A stretch of DNA of 64,000 nt from Misgurnus anguillicaudatus (taxonomy: Eukaryota; Chordata; Actinopteri; Cypriniformes; Cobitidae), in contig NC_073361.2 of the NCBI RefSeq assembly GCF_027580225.2, positions 19,539,001 through 19,603,000 on the forward strand, in the 5' to 3' direction. A program made the translations under genes and the position numbers. How positions within the stretch are numbered: position 1 is the first letter of the stretch; every line of letters begins with the position of its first letter. The notes beneath the pieces are model-generated. The model searched no databases. It was not told the DNA's origin and saw only the letters and a program-made list of their open reading frames with translations. Of this stretch, positions 1 through 10,947 are shown piece by piece.

Positions 1-1739
1 ATATTTTTGTTATGTTTATGTTTAACTTTACAGCTAAAATCTTTAATTGTTCTCTCAATTGTCACCATAAAAGATTCACAGTCCATTTCACAATTTGTTC
101 CCAACAATATGTTGTCCCAGTCAATCTGCTGGACAGCTCTATTAAATCCTTCTTGATGTTTTTTGGGGATTCCAACAAACTCACGCTCTCTGACAGAATA
201 ATCAAATCTATGTTTTGAGAGCTTTCTGGCCACAAGGATCAAATTGTGGTCAGAAAGACCAGCTATCATATTGTATGATTTAACTATTATCTCAGGTCGG
301 TTGGTAAATGCTAAATCAATCTGGGTACTGCTTGTTGTTGTAATTCTTGTGGGCCCTTTGATCATTTGAACTAGATCAAATTTGTCTGTTATTTTTTTAA
401 GCTTTTTTCTACAAGATGTGTCCTCCCAGTTTATGTTGATATCCCCCAAAATAATAATCTCTTTGTTTAAGTTAAGTTCTTTCAGTAATTTTTCAAACTT
501 TTCATAAAAAACGACATCAGAAGAAGGGGGGCGATATACCACAATGATTGTAAAAGACATTTGTGGTGAAAGTATGATATTTAAGCCCAAGCATTCCAGT
601 TCATGATCATTCAGCCATTGAATTTCCTGACACTGAATATTATTTTTTATGTATATCATGACACCACCACCCTTTGCTCCTTCTCTGTCTCTTCTGAACA
701 TATTATAGCCAGGGATGTTAAGTGCTGCAGATGGGGCATTATTATAGAGCCAGGTCTCAGATAGACAGAGATAATCCAAATTTGAGTTAAGTAACAAATG
801 ATTCACTTCTTCTGTCTTTGACATAATGCTTCTTATATTTAAATGCCCACCTAACAGACCTTTGGGTTTTGCTTTAGGGTCCCAGACTATTTTTGAGTGA
901 TTGACAGTTTGAAAGAACGCCCATTTCCGATGTTTGTCTACCCCTGGATTGAGTCGCTTCCTTTTTACGGACGTTCCCATGGTAACGGGGCGGCCATTTA
1001 GGAAAGTTTGTTGTTGTTGTTGAGTTTCTGGATCGTGCCTCCCAATCCCAAGCGTGGCCAAGGCTCTACTATGCCGTTGTCCCACGGACCCACCTCCGGA
1101 GCCTTTGTCCGATGCTCCAACACGCACCCCCGAATCCGGAGTCTCACCCCGCAGCGCCCCGACAGACCGCCACAGCACCGCGTCATCCACACCATCGCCC
1201 TCACCTCCTCGGACAGATAGCTCGGCCACAGTTGACGACAACAACACAGGAGGGAGGGGATCAGGACATTGTGCAGAGGAACACGAAAATTTACCTGAAC
1301 GTACCTGCAAGGTATGAGTAGCGTGTTTGTCCTCTGCGCGTGGGCTAGCTTCTCCTAGCGTCTTGAAGTGATGCGGACCCGGGCATGGGTGAATGTCTCC
1401 GGATAACATCAAACATATGGCGATAATAAGTCCAGTTGAAAACGATGATTGCATCGATATTGTTGATTTATTATTCTTTGTAAACCTGTTGTACAGTATT
1501 GGGTATACCAAAGTAACTGCCAGTGTGTAAGTTCCATAGCCGGTGCTTGCTTTTGCCAAATCATTGTTTATCTGTTTATATCCCAAATCTTCATATTTTG
1601 ACGGGTTGTCGTTTAAATTAAGCAGAGGAAAGATGTTACCAACCATCCGAACTGAATTAACATGAATAGGCTTTAAAATCTTTGTGAGCAAACAATAGAC
1701 TAGGAGCACTGTGACAGCCCCTCTCCCGCCTGCAGCCAT
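1..1739 (-). CDS. LINE (APE-type non-LTR retrotransposon) polyprotein, 5' part, open at the left window edge
   Basis: Reading the minus strand from the ATG at 1739 (context AACATGG) gives about 579 codons with no stop, leaving the window at base 1. The N-terminus has a hydrophobic stretch (residues ~9-25). A second hydrophobic stretch (~101-113) is followed by GDIHPCPGP. A serine/glycine-rich linker leads to an apurinic/apyrimidinic endonuclease domain from ~residue 290. Its motifs are NIRS, SETWL (~325), VVYRPP, LGDININW (~433) and LSDHNLI (~496), which include the metal-binding and catalytic Asn, Glu, Asp and His. In this family the endonuclease nicks target DNA for reverse transcription; the reverse transcriptase would lie left of the window. 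Clade is probably CR1/L2/Rex-like. An in-frame Met at 980 is a less likely start, because the open frame continues 253 codons upstream of it. An open frame this long suggests a young copy. Confidence 0.8.
   Translation of the reverse strand, partial: MAAGGRGAVTVLLVYCLLTKILKPIHVNSVRMVGNIFPLLNLNDNPSKYEDLGYKQINNDLAKASTGYGTYTLAVTLVYPILYNRFTKNNKSTISMQSSFSTGLIIAICLMLSGDIHPCPGPHHFKTLGEASPRAEDKHATHTLQVRSGKFSCSSAQCPDPLPPVLLSSTVAELSVRGGEGDGVDDAVLWRSVGALRGETPDSGVRVGASDKGSGGGSVGQRHSRALATLGIGRHDPETQQQQQTFLNGRPVTMGTSVKRKRLNPGVDKHRKWAFFQTVNHSKIVWDPKAKPKGLLGGHLNIRSIMSKTEEVNHLLLNSNLDYLCLSETWLYNNAPSAALNIPGYNMFRRDREGAKGGGVMIYIKNNIQCQEIQWLNDHELECLGLNIILSPQMSFTIIVVYRPPSSDVVFYEKFEKLLKELNLNKEIIILGDININWEDTSCRKKLKKITDKFDLVQMIKGPTRITTTSSTQIDLAFTNRPEIIVKSYNMIAGLSDHNLILVARKLSKHRFDYSVREREFVGIPKKHQEGFNRAVQQIDWDNILLGTNCEMDCESFMVTIERTIKDFSCKVKHKHNKN
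1374..1400 (-). other. Decayed 2A-like motif in the LINE N-terminal region
   Basis: Residues ~114-122 read GDIHPCPGP, directly after a hydrophobic run. The ribosome-skipping 2A consensus is DxExNPGP, and some APE-type LINEs carry 2A-like sequences near the N-terminus. Here the Glu is His and the Asn before PGP is Cys, so activity is not expected in this copy. Confidence 0.55.
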
Positions 1740-2730
1740 GTTCACCTATCAATTAAAGTGAGCCACTGGCTTAAAGTGTCTGCTTATGTGTTTGTATTTT
1801 GGTCGGTTGCCAAATACAGAATGTAATAATGCCTTTTGACTTTAAATTCTGACACTGTAATAACTAAACTTCTGCATAATTTCTTTGTTAGCTGAAGCGC
1901 TTTCTGTATCATAGATAGTTGATCATAAAGCCCTAATGAGTCCCTGGTGGGGAAGTAGTTTTATTTGTGGATGAAATTGAGAAATACTGAAAAATTGATG
2001 GAGTTTGTGTTATATTGGTCTTCACAGTATAAGGCCGCTTGGTGCAAACACATCAGCTCTTTCTTCCTGCCTTTGTTAAATTTAGAAGGGAATAACAGCT
2101 GCTACATAAGTGTGCGTGCGTGTGTAAAGGAGAGAGATTTTGACTAAATCTAATGCTTGTTTTTATTTTTCAGTGAGATCAGTATTAGCTAGCATTGAAA
2201 GTAGAGGATCTCAGTTGGTTACAGCTTTAAACAGATTGAAATTTGCATTACACACCACCAATAATACTAGAAAAACATAATTTGTATATGGGTTAAAAAC
2301 AGCTAAGCTACTGTCGCACTACTGAAAACATGCTGCTGTTAAGTTTATAGCAGTGCCACTTTAAGTTACATTGGTGCTTAAGTTATCCTTATGACATACA
2401 CACACACAGCCCTCCCCTACACCTGGTTTTAATATTTTCCGCACCACGATCCAACTATTATATACGATCACGTTCCCAGAACTGCCAGTTTGCCTTTGTG
2501 TATCCTAGCAGAAACATTTGCACCCATGTCACGGTATTGATGGCGTGGTCTACCTTGTGACGCCCATCTCTAGCTAGCTACACCATGCACTTTGGTTACA
2601 CATTAGGGAAACTCAGCAGACCATAAGAAAGTAGTCGGTAAGCTATTCACTATCCTCCGTCACTGCTCAACTGTACTGCTCAGAATGTAAACACGGCTTG
2701 TCCTTGACTCACACTTTCAGCAGATGATGA
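1740..2730. other. Gene-free stretch; probable LINE 5' UTR on the left, otherwise nothing recognised
   Basis: The part next to 1740 should be the LINE 5' leader, but I cannot see where the element ends because no target-site duplication is obvious. The rest, up to the hAT target duplication at 2731, has no convincing coding or RNA feature. Confidence 0.4.
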
Positions 2731-2738
2731 CCGTCAGA
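2731..2738. repeat. 8-bp target-site duplication, left copy (CCGTCAGA)
   Basis: CCGTCAGA directly precedes the terminal sequence CAGTGCCGGCGCC and recurs exactly at 10940-10947. An 8-bp duplication is the hAT superfamily signature. Confidence 0.85.
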
Positions 2739-3314
2739 CAGTGCCGGCGCCAGCCGAGCGCTGATGAGGGGGCGTCTTAAATACCAAAGGGGGCGATCAC
2801 ACAAAATGCATTTAATTCCCCAAGCTAGAAAATACATATAGCTTTGGTACGTCCCTTAAGCTTTAACGTGTCATAAACAAACATCTCTGTAATACAACCA
2901 CAAAAACTACAGCTATAGTGAGCAATGATCTGAACCTATGATCTGAACACTTTTAGTATATACAACAACAAAAAAGCATACATAACCTTACTTAACAGCA
3001 CAAAACTGCTCATTTGAAGTTCAGACCCAGAGGTAGTTTCTTTTTAATCCATTTCGACTGTCCATTGTGAAATTAGTTAATGCAATTTATTACACGGCTC
3101 TCTGGAATGCTTGATTCTGATTGGTCAGTTGAGACATTTGCAGGTTCGTTCTTTTCAAATAATAACCGCTCCAAAATAATAACGCATAGCCGGTACTACT
3201 TGCACAAGTAAAATCGCTCCGCGCCAATAAAGATCAATAAAGATTACTGTCTGTTTGGCGCCATCTTGTGACAAACACTCGACAACCACGACAAGACACA
3301 GACAGCGAGAGCAG

Positions 3315-4609
3315 CGGCATCTCGTAGCGGCACTTCCGGCGTCAACTTCAGCAGCCAGTGACGTTCTCCGGCATTTCGGAGCGGCATCTCGCGCAGCCAG
3401 TGAATTTCTTTCGCAGTGTGGCTGTTGGTAGTAGTGATGGGCAGTCCGGCTCTTTCCATAGATTCGGCTCTTTCGGCTCAAGCTCCGGCTCTACATTTTA
3501 GTGATTGCAGTCCGGCTCTTTTCATAGATTCGGCTCTTCTGGCTCGGCTCCCTTAGAAGAGCCGGCTCTTACGGTGCCACCCCTGCATGTGTCTGAAGAT
3601 TCGGCTCTGCTCGTTCGCTACAAAGAATCAGCTCTTAGAGCGGCTCGTTCGCGAACGACCCATCACTAGTTGGTGGCAGCTTCCGCGGGCCAATTACATA
3701 ATTTCACTTTAAAACTACATTTTATCATGAAATTTGTTAATATAGTAGTATTAATCTCCAGCAGCCATGGACTTTTGTCCGGCGGTCCGTGGCTTTCTCC
3801 GGCGGATGTCGCTCTCTCTGTCTGTGGATATGTATATGTATGGATGTGCAACATAACGAAGCGTTTTATATTAAAAATTAAAGGATTGCAGTAATGAAGA
3901 CACCCTTCAGCTCTTGCTGTTGTTCACTGTTTATTAAATAAGGTTTAATTTGTAGCCTAATTGTGTACAAAATATAAAGCATGTAAAGCATCAATTCTGG
4001 CAAAATCTGTAGTTCCTTTAATCTACAAGTTCACAGCATAACTTTTCAAAGTCCTTTCATTTTCTTAAAGACAAACGTAAAAAGTCTGGCTGGAGAACTT
4101 TTATTCATCCTTCCAGCTGAGCAGCTTGGGTGATCGAAAGGATGTCTGCAGCCAGGGATCGGGTAGAAAAGAATATCGGTGGGTAGGGGAGATGATGAGA
4201 GGAGCATTGGCCGAAATAGGTAGACAGTTGATAGACACTTATAAAAGGAAATGTTTCAATGCGAAAGGCAAATGAACCCGACACTCCAATGCAATGCAAA
4301 TGCAATGCCACACCGTTCAACCACAAACAACAAAATATAACAAATAAATATAATCAAATGCGTTCCATTAAAAATGTCTCTGTTTCACTTTGCGGTTGTA
4401 GCCAACTGGCCCATTTTAACTTAAAAACAATGTTTACAAAAATGGGTCAGCTAAACTTTCAAAACCTGTAGGCCGAACAATTATATTTTATTCAAATCAA
4501 CATATCAAATCAACATATAATTATTAAAAATATAATTATTAAAAATATAAGAAAAAAGTTAAATGCGTACATTATTTTGTGTCCCAAGCGAATAACCAAA
4601 AAGTGGGCA
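3315..4609. repeat. Left arm of the long inverted repeat
   Basis: This arm is the reverse complement of 5972-6660 plus 8366-8668. Shared landmarks include the blocks around 3900-4200 and 6280-6600, and the GC-rich start near 3320. The hAT MITE at 3432-3668 interrupts it. Without insertions each arm is about 1 kb. Confidence 0.85.
3432..3668. mobile_element. 237-bp hAT MITE nested in the left arm
   Basis: Ends are TAGTGATGGG and CCCATCACTA. The flanks are GTTGGTAG (3424-3431) and GTTGGTGG (3669-3676), an 8-bp target duplication with one mismatch. The opposite arm near 8530-8545 keeps the empty site, which confirms the boundaries. The interior has repeated CGGCTC blocks. Confidence 0.88.
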
Positions 4610-5971
4610 TGTCGGGCAGACAGTGACTTTAACCGGCCGCTACAGCGGCATCTTGAGCAGCCAGGGATATCAGCCGTTACTGTTAGCAATATACAATATT
4701 ATATATTGTCATTTGTAAGCATTCATTATGAAATTTGCAAGTGAGTTTCTGTTGCTGTACATCAGAGAAAGTTAGCGCTGCAGGTATATGCGCTACGCGC
4801 GTGTGTGCTGAATTACTACACTTTCTGATTCAATCAATCCCAGTTAGTTGCAGACTAAATCAAACTTATAAATCACATGCTTTAATAAATGCTATAACAT
4901 ATGAATATAAGCTGTTATTCGGTTAATATGAGTAGGCCTAAGTTAATATGAATCCGAGCTGTATCTCCAGCAGCCAGATAACTTCGCAGCCGTGGCTGTT
5001 TAGCAACTGTCGCCGCTCGCCGGCCTAAAACATTCTGTTGCTGCACTACATCAGAGAAAGTTATTCTGTTTTGTGTATTGATATACAGGCTGCTGCACTA
5101 TCATGCCTCGAGATTTACTGTTTAGTATATTGGTGCTGCTCCCAAATGTAAATGTTAGGAGCATCAGCAAAATTTTGGATCATCCATTAAAATTATAAAA
5201 GCACGCTAACTTCATCATCCTGAAGATTAAAAGCTTGAACATTCAAATTTGATCTTAAATTATTTTTATGTACTTAAAATGTGTAGATTCATGGGGCCCT
5301 AAAAATGTTTTAACTTTTATTTTAAATGATGATTTAAATCATTGTTTTAAATTCAGTTTTTATTTTCACAAATTCCATTTGTCTGTTTTAGTTTGTTTTT
5401 TAATTTCTAGATTCAGAATTTTAACTTTTAATTTTACTTATTGGTTAATTACATTTCACGTCTCAAACGGCATGTTTAATAAACTGAATTCATAGTAATC
5501 TTTTTTAAAATAATCAAATAAAAAATATATTATACAAAAACATTATTTTTTAAGTGTTGCAAAACTAAATTAAAAATGAAAGTACAAATCTTTTGAGGGT
5601 TATGAAATAAATGAATATAATTTAATATCACTATTTTTAATATTTTAAAAGTACATTTTACTTATATATATATATTCAACCTCATTACGTTTACAGACAT
5701 TTATTTTAAGTGTTTGTCAGTGTGTTTTTGACGATCGCATTTCTTAATGAAACAGCACGAAACTGAGTCATCCGTGTAAAGTATTATTGGTCTCTGTCAT
5801 TGTTCCACAGTAGGCTTATGTGATTGTTTCGTAAAGAAATTAAAACAGGTGGCACCACAAAAAATATTTGCATTAGCACAAAGGCTTCCAAAATTTGAGC
5901 TTGCGCCAATTCGATTTTAGCAGCAAATGCGACCACACCTAACACACATAAATTATGCAATTTGGCATAAA
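4610..5971. other. Spacer between inverted arms; no gene seen
   Basis: About 1.36 kb separates the arms. Its left part carries more copies of the GC-rich motif (CGGCATCTTGAGCAGCCAG near 4645). The centre, about 5200-5700, is AT-rich. No protein of recognisable family is encoded. Confidence 0.5.
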
Positions 5972-6658
5972 TTGGCCCACTTTTTGGTTGTTCGCTTGGG
6001 ACACAGAATAACCCATGTACGCATTTGACTGTTTTCTTATATTTTTGATGTTTATATGTTGATTTGATGTAATAAAATATAATTGTTCGGCCTACAGGTT
6101 TTGGAGGTTTAGCTGACCCATTTTTCAGGCTACAACCGCGAAGTGAAATGGAGACATTTTTAATAAAACACATTTAATTATATTTATTTGTTATATTTTA
6201 TTATTTATAATTAAACAGTGTAACATTGCATTTACATTACATTAGAATGTCAGGTTCATTTGCATTTCGCATTAAAACATTTTTGCATCATCTCCCCTAC
6301 CCACCGATATTCTTTTCTACCCGATCCCTGGCTAGCAGACATCCTTTCGATCACCCAAGCTGCTCAGCTGGAAGGATGAATAAAAGTTCTCCAGCCAAAC
6401 TTTTTACGTTTGTCTTTAAGAAAATGAAAGGACTTTGAAAAGTTATGCTGTGAACTTGTAGATTAAATGAACTACATATTTTTGCCAGAATTGATGAGCA
6501 GCGATTCATGCTTTATACATGCTTTATATTTTGTACACAATTAGGCTACAAATTAAACCTTATTTAATAAACAGTGAACAACAGCAAGAGCTGAAGGGTG
6601 TCTTCATTACTGCAATCCTTTAATTTTTACTACAAAAACGTTTCATTATGTTGCATAT

Positions 6659-8360
<1,702 letters not shown>

Positions 8361-8639
8361 TATATATATCCACACACAGACAGAGAGAGCGACATCTGCT
8401 GGAGAAAGTCACGGACTGCCGGATAAAAGTCCATGGCTGCTGGAGATTAATACTACTATATTAACAAATTTCATGATAAAATGAAAGTTCAAATGTAGTT
8501 TTAAAGTGAAATTATGTAATTGGCCCGCGGAGGTTGCTACCAACAGCCACACTGCGAAATAAATTCTCTGGCTGCGCGAGATGCCGCTACGAAATGCCGG
8601 AGAACGTCACTGGCTGCTGGAGTTGACGCCGGAAGTGCC

Positions 8640-8960
8640 GCTACGAGATGCCGCTGCCGCTGCCGCATTTTGCGCTTGTAGAGTAAACGGCCAGTTAAAG
8701 TCACTGACTGCCCGTGATGCCGCTCTGAGATGCCCCTGTAGAGTAAGCGGCCGGCCAAAGTCACCGACTGCCCGAGATGCCCCTGTAGAGTAAGCGGCCG
8801 GTTAAAGTCACTGTCTGCTCGAAATGGCGCGCGAGATGCCCCTGTAGCGGCCGGTTAAAGTCATTGACTGACCGAGAGAAGCGCTGGTTAAAGTCACTGG
8901 CTGCTCGAAATGCCCCTATAGCAGCCAGCCGGATAAAGTCCCTGAATGCCCGAGATGCCG
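8640..8960. repeat. GC-rich degenerate minisatellite
   Basis: Diverged monomers of roughly 50-60 bp are built around GGCCGGTTAAAGTCACTG, CTGCCCGAGATGCC and CTGTAGAGTAAGC. Related single units occur at 3300-3420, 4630-4670 and 9130-9250, so the motif is shared across the hAT composite. Open frames here are a by-product of high GC content. Confidence 0.75.
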
Positions 8961-9279
8961 CTACAAAATCCTACAATATATTAACAATTTCATGATAAAT
9001 GCTTACAAATGGCAGTATATAATATTATTTTGTTTTTAAATGTAGTTTTAAAGTGAAATATTACATTGATTTATGTAACTGGCAAGCAAAAGTTGCTACA
9101 AACAGACACGGCTGCTACAAAAAAAGCCTCTGGCTGCTCAAGATGCCGCTACAAGATGACACGAGATGACGCTGTACTGGCTGGTGCCGGAAAAAAGTCC
9201 CCGGCCGCTGGAGACGCCGCCGGAAGCGCCGCCGCGAGACGCCGCCGCCGCATTTTGCGCCAGCCCTTACTGGAGACAG

Positions 9280-9476
9280 CTTACTGAGACTGAACTTGAC
9301 AAAATAGAGCATGACAGCTACGAAGCCATCACACAAAAAAATACAGAATGGGCATTAAAACTTCTCAAAGACTGGCTAAAAGAGAAAAAATGGAGACAGA
9401 CAAGTATGAAGCAGAGGATCTTAATAAGGTATTACGATCATTTTATGCATCTGTGCAAAGTTTCGCGGAAGGATAA
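9280..9476 (+). pseudogene. Fragment of a Crypton-like (DUF3504/KIAA1958-type) protein, frameshifted
   Basis: The first frame reads LTETELDKIEHDSY and then KNTEWALKLLKDWLKEKK. A one-base shift in the A run at 9385-9390 continues as METDKYEAEDLNKVLRSFY and then ASVQSF, followed by a stop at 9474. The pattern KNT.WALK...DWL followed by an E.LN..L..FYA segment resembles the N-terminal DNA-binding region of Crypton-derived tyrosine recombinases in fish. No recombinase core follows. The family call rests on pattern recognition only. Confidence 0.5.
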
Positions 9477-9572
9477 AAATGTTAATTTAAAACAAATATG
9501 CCAATAAAACGTTTCAAATTCATATTCATGTCCAGTTTTTTTTCTTATGTGGCAAGTAGCCGTGTAATAAGC

Positions 9573-9712
9573 GGGATAATGTAGAGGCAGCCGGTAGTTA
9601 TTGGGAAATAAGCCCCTTCAGTGTGATACAAGACCCTCCGCTTCGCGTCGGGTCCTGATCACACTGTCGGGGCTTATTTCCCAATAACTACCGGCTGCCT
9701 CTACATTATCCC
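9573..9712. repeat. 140-bp near-perfect palindrome
   Basis: Arms of about 44 bp (GGGATAATGTAGAGGCAGCC... and its complement ...GGCTGCCTCTACATTATCCC) enclose a spacer that is itself inverted: CAGTGTGAT pairs with ATCACACTG, and ACCCTCCGC lies opposite GTCGGGTCCT. Single strands could form one long hairpin. It is probably the core of a foldback element. Confidence 0.88.
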
Positions 9713-10566
9713 TTACATAATACCCTGAAATTATGAAATGTTCGTACTTCGTGTTTGCTTTCCGTAGTGCAAATAATTTTTACGTAATGGTGGGGGACAG
9801 TGTTTGCAAATGGTTTCTAGCGCAAAAACGGTCCAAACGCAACATTTTATCAAAATTTTGGTTCAATTTGATCATTTAACGTAGTTATTTTAACTGCCAC
9901 AAGTAATGCACCATAAGCTAGCGATTAAACACCAGCAGATGGAGAACCACAATAGCAAAATGACAATAACTCGTTTACACATTTAGCTATGCTTTAGGAT
10001 AGGCTAATTCAAATACCTATTCGTTAATTATAAATTCAATGTCTGTTTTTTTCTATTAATATTAATAATAATACACGTATTTTACTTCTGATAAACAGGT
10101 GTGTGTGAGGGAGAGATCGTATGCTTACCTTTAACGTTAAATGCAGAACAATAAGTTGGTTGTACTTTAACTTGCAAGGATGCTGAAGAACATAAACATC
10201 TGAACTTTTCAAAACTATGTACAGTCTGGCTGAAGTTCATGGTGCCAGAATTGACATGACAGCCGTACTTTGGTTCTGTGCACCTGAAATGCTCCGATAA
10301 TAATCCATGCCACGGCATTAATTGATGTGTGATAATCCGTAGTCCGGTTTGCAGAATTTCAGTGCTATTTTACATATATATCCATTGCTACAGGGCAGGC
10401 CCGGGTCACTCTCCCACTCCTTTCTGTAACTTTTGATATACTTTCGCACTTCGACATCTTGATTTCCCGCTGAGACTGAGAACGCGGGCTCAATGTCGAC
10501 GTGCGTCAAGCCGTCAACACAAAAGGCTTGTGCAAATCCATGCGGCGCTGCAAGAACCGACAGCCG
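9713..10566. other. Right part of the hAT composite; no gene seen
   Basis: This is mixed sequence with no coding signal I trust. Confidence 0.4.
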
Positions 10567-10651
10567 GATGACGTCAAAGTACCGCGAGAACGATTCGAGA
10601 AATCATGTAAAGTGTAATTTCGTCTCGCTCTCGCGGCGCTTTGACGCCATC
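10567..10651. repeat. Hairpin with CRE-like and CGCGAG motifs
   Basis: GATGACGTCAAAGTACCGCGAG pairs with the downstream CTCGCGGCGCTTTGACGCCATC with a few mismatches. A similar stem occurs at 37088-37158 inside another hAT element. Confidence 0.6.
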
Positions 10652-10939
10652 GCCTCTCACAGTTCTAGTGGCGCCGCTTGAAGTGTAACAAGCCATGGAG
10701 TGGGCGTGTGTTTATTAATGTCACGATAAAATACATGCACACTTGATTTTTTGGTTTTGTTTAATAATTAGACTTTAAAATTCACTTTAGGAAGACAATA
10801 CACAAGGCAAATGTGATTTTTAAATAAAATATTATCATTAAAATAAAATCCCATTCAACATTATTGGTGGTCTGAGGGGGCGAGATAGTGCCGGTGAGGG
10901 GGCGACGCCCCCTCACGCCCCCTCGTGGCGCCGGCCCTG

Positions 10940-10947
10940 CCGTCAGA
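10940..10947. repeat. 8-bp target-site duplication, right copy (CCGTCAGA)
   Basis: It is identical to 2731-2738 and follows directly after the right terminal repeat of the hAT composite. Confidence 0.85.

Noticed and set aside
998..1321. Small overlapping frames in the GC-rich block
   Set aside because: The LINE frame on the minus strand runs unbroken through this block and explains it.
8537..9336. Arg/Ala-rich frames on both strands in the GC-rich minisatellite
   Set aside because: They follow from base composition and repetition. Only the short Crypton-like segment at 9280-9476 has family-like sequence.
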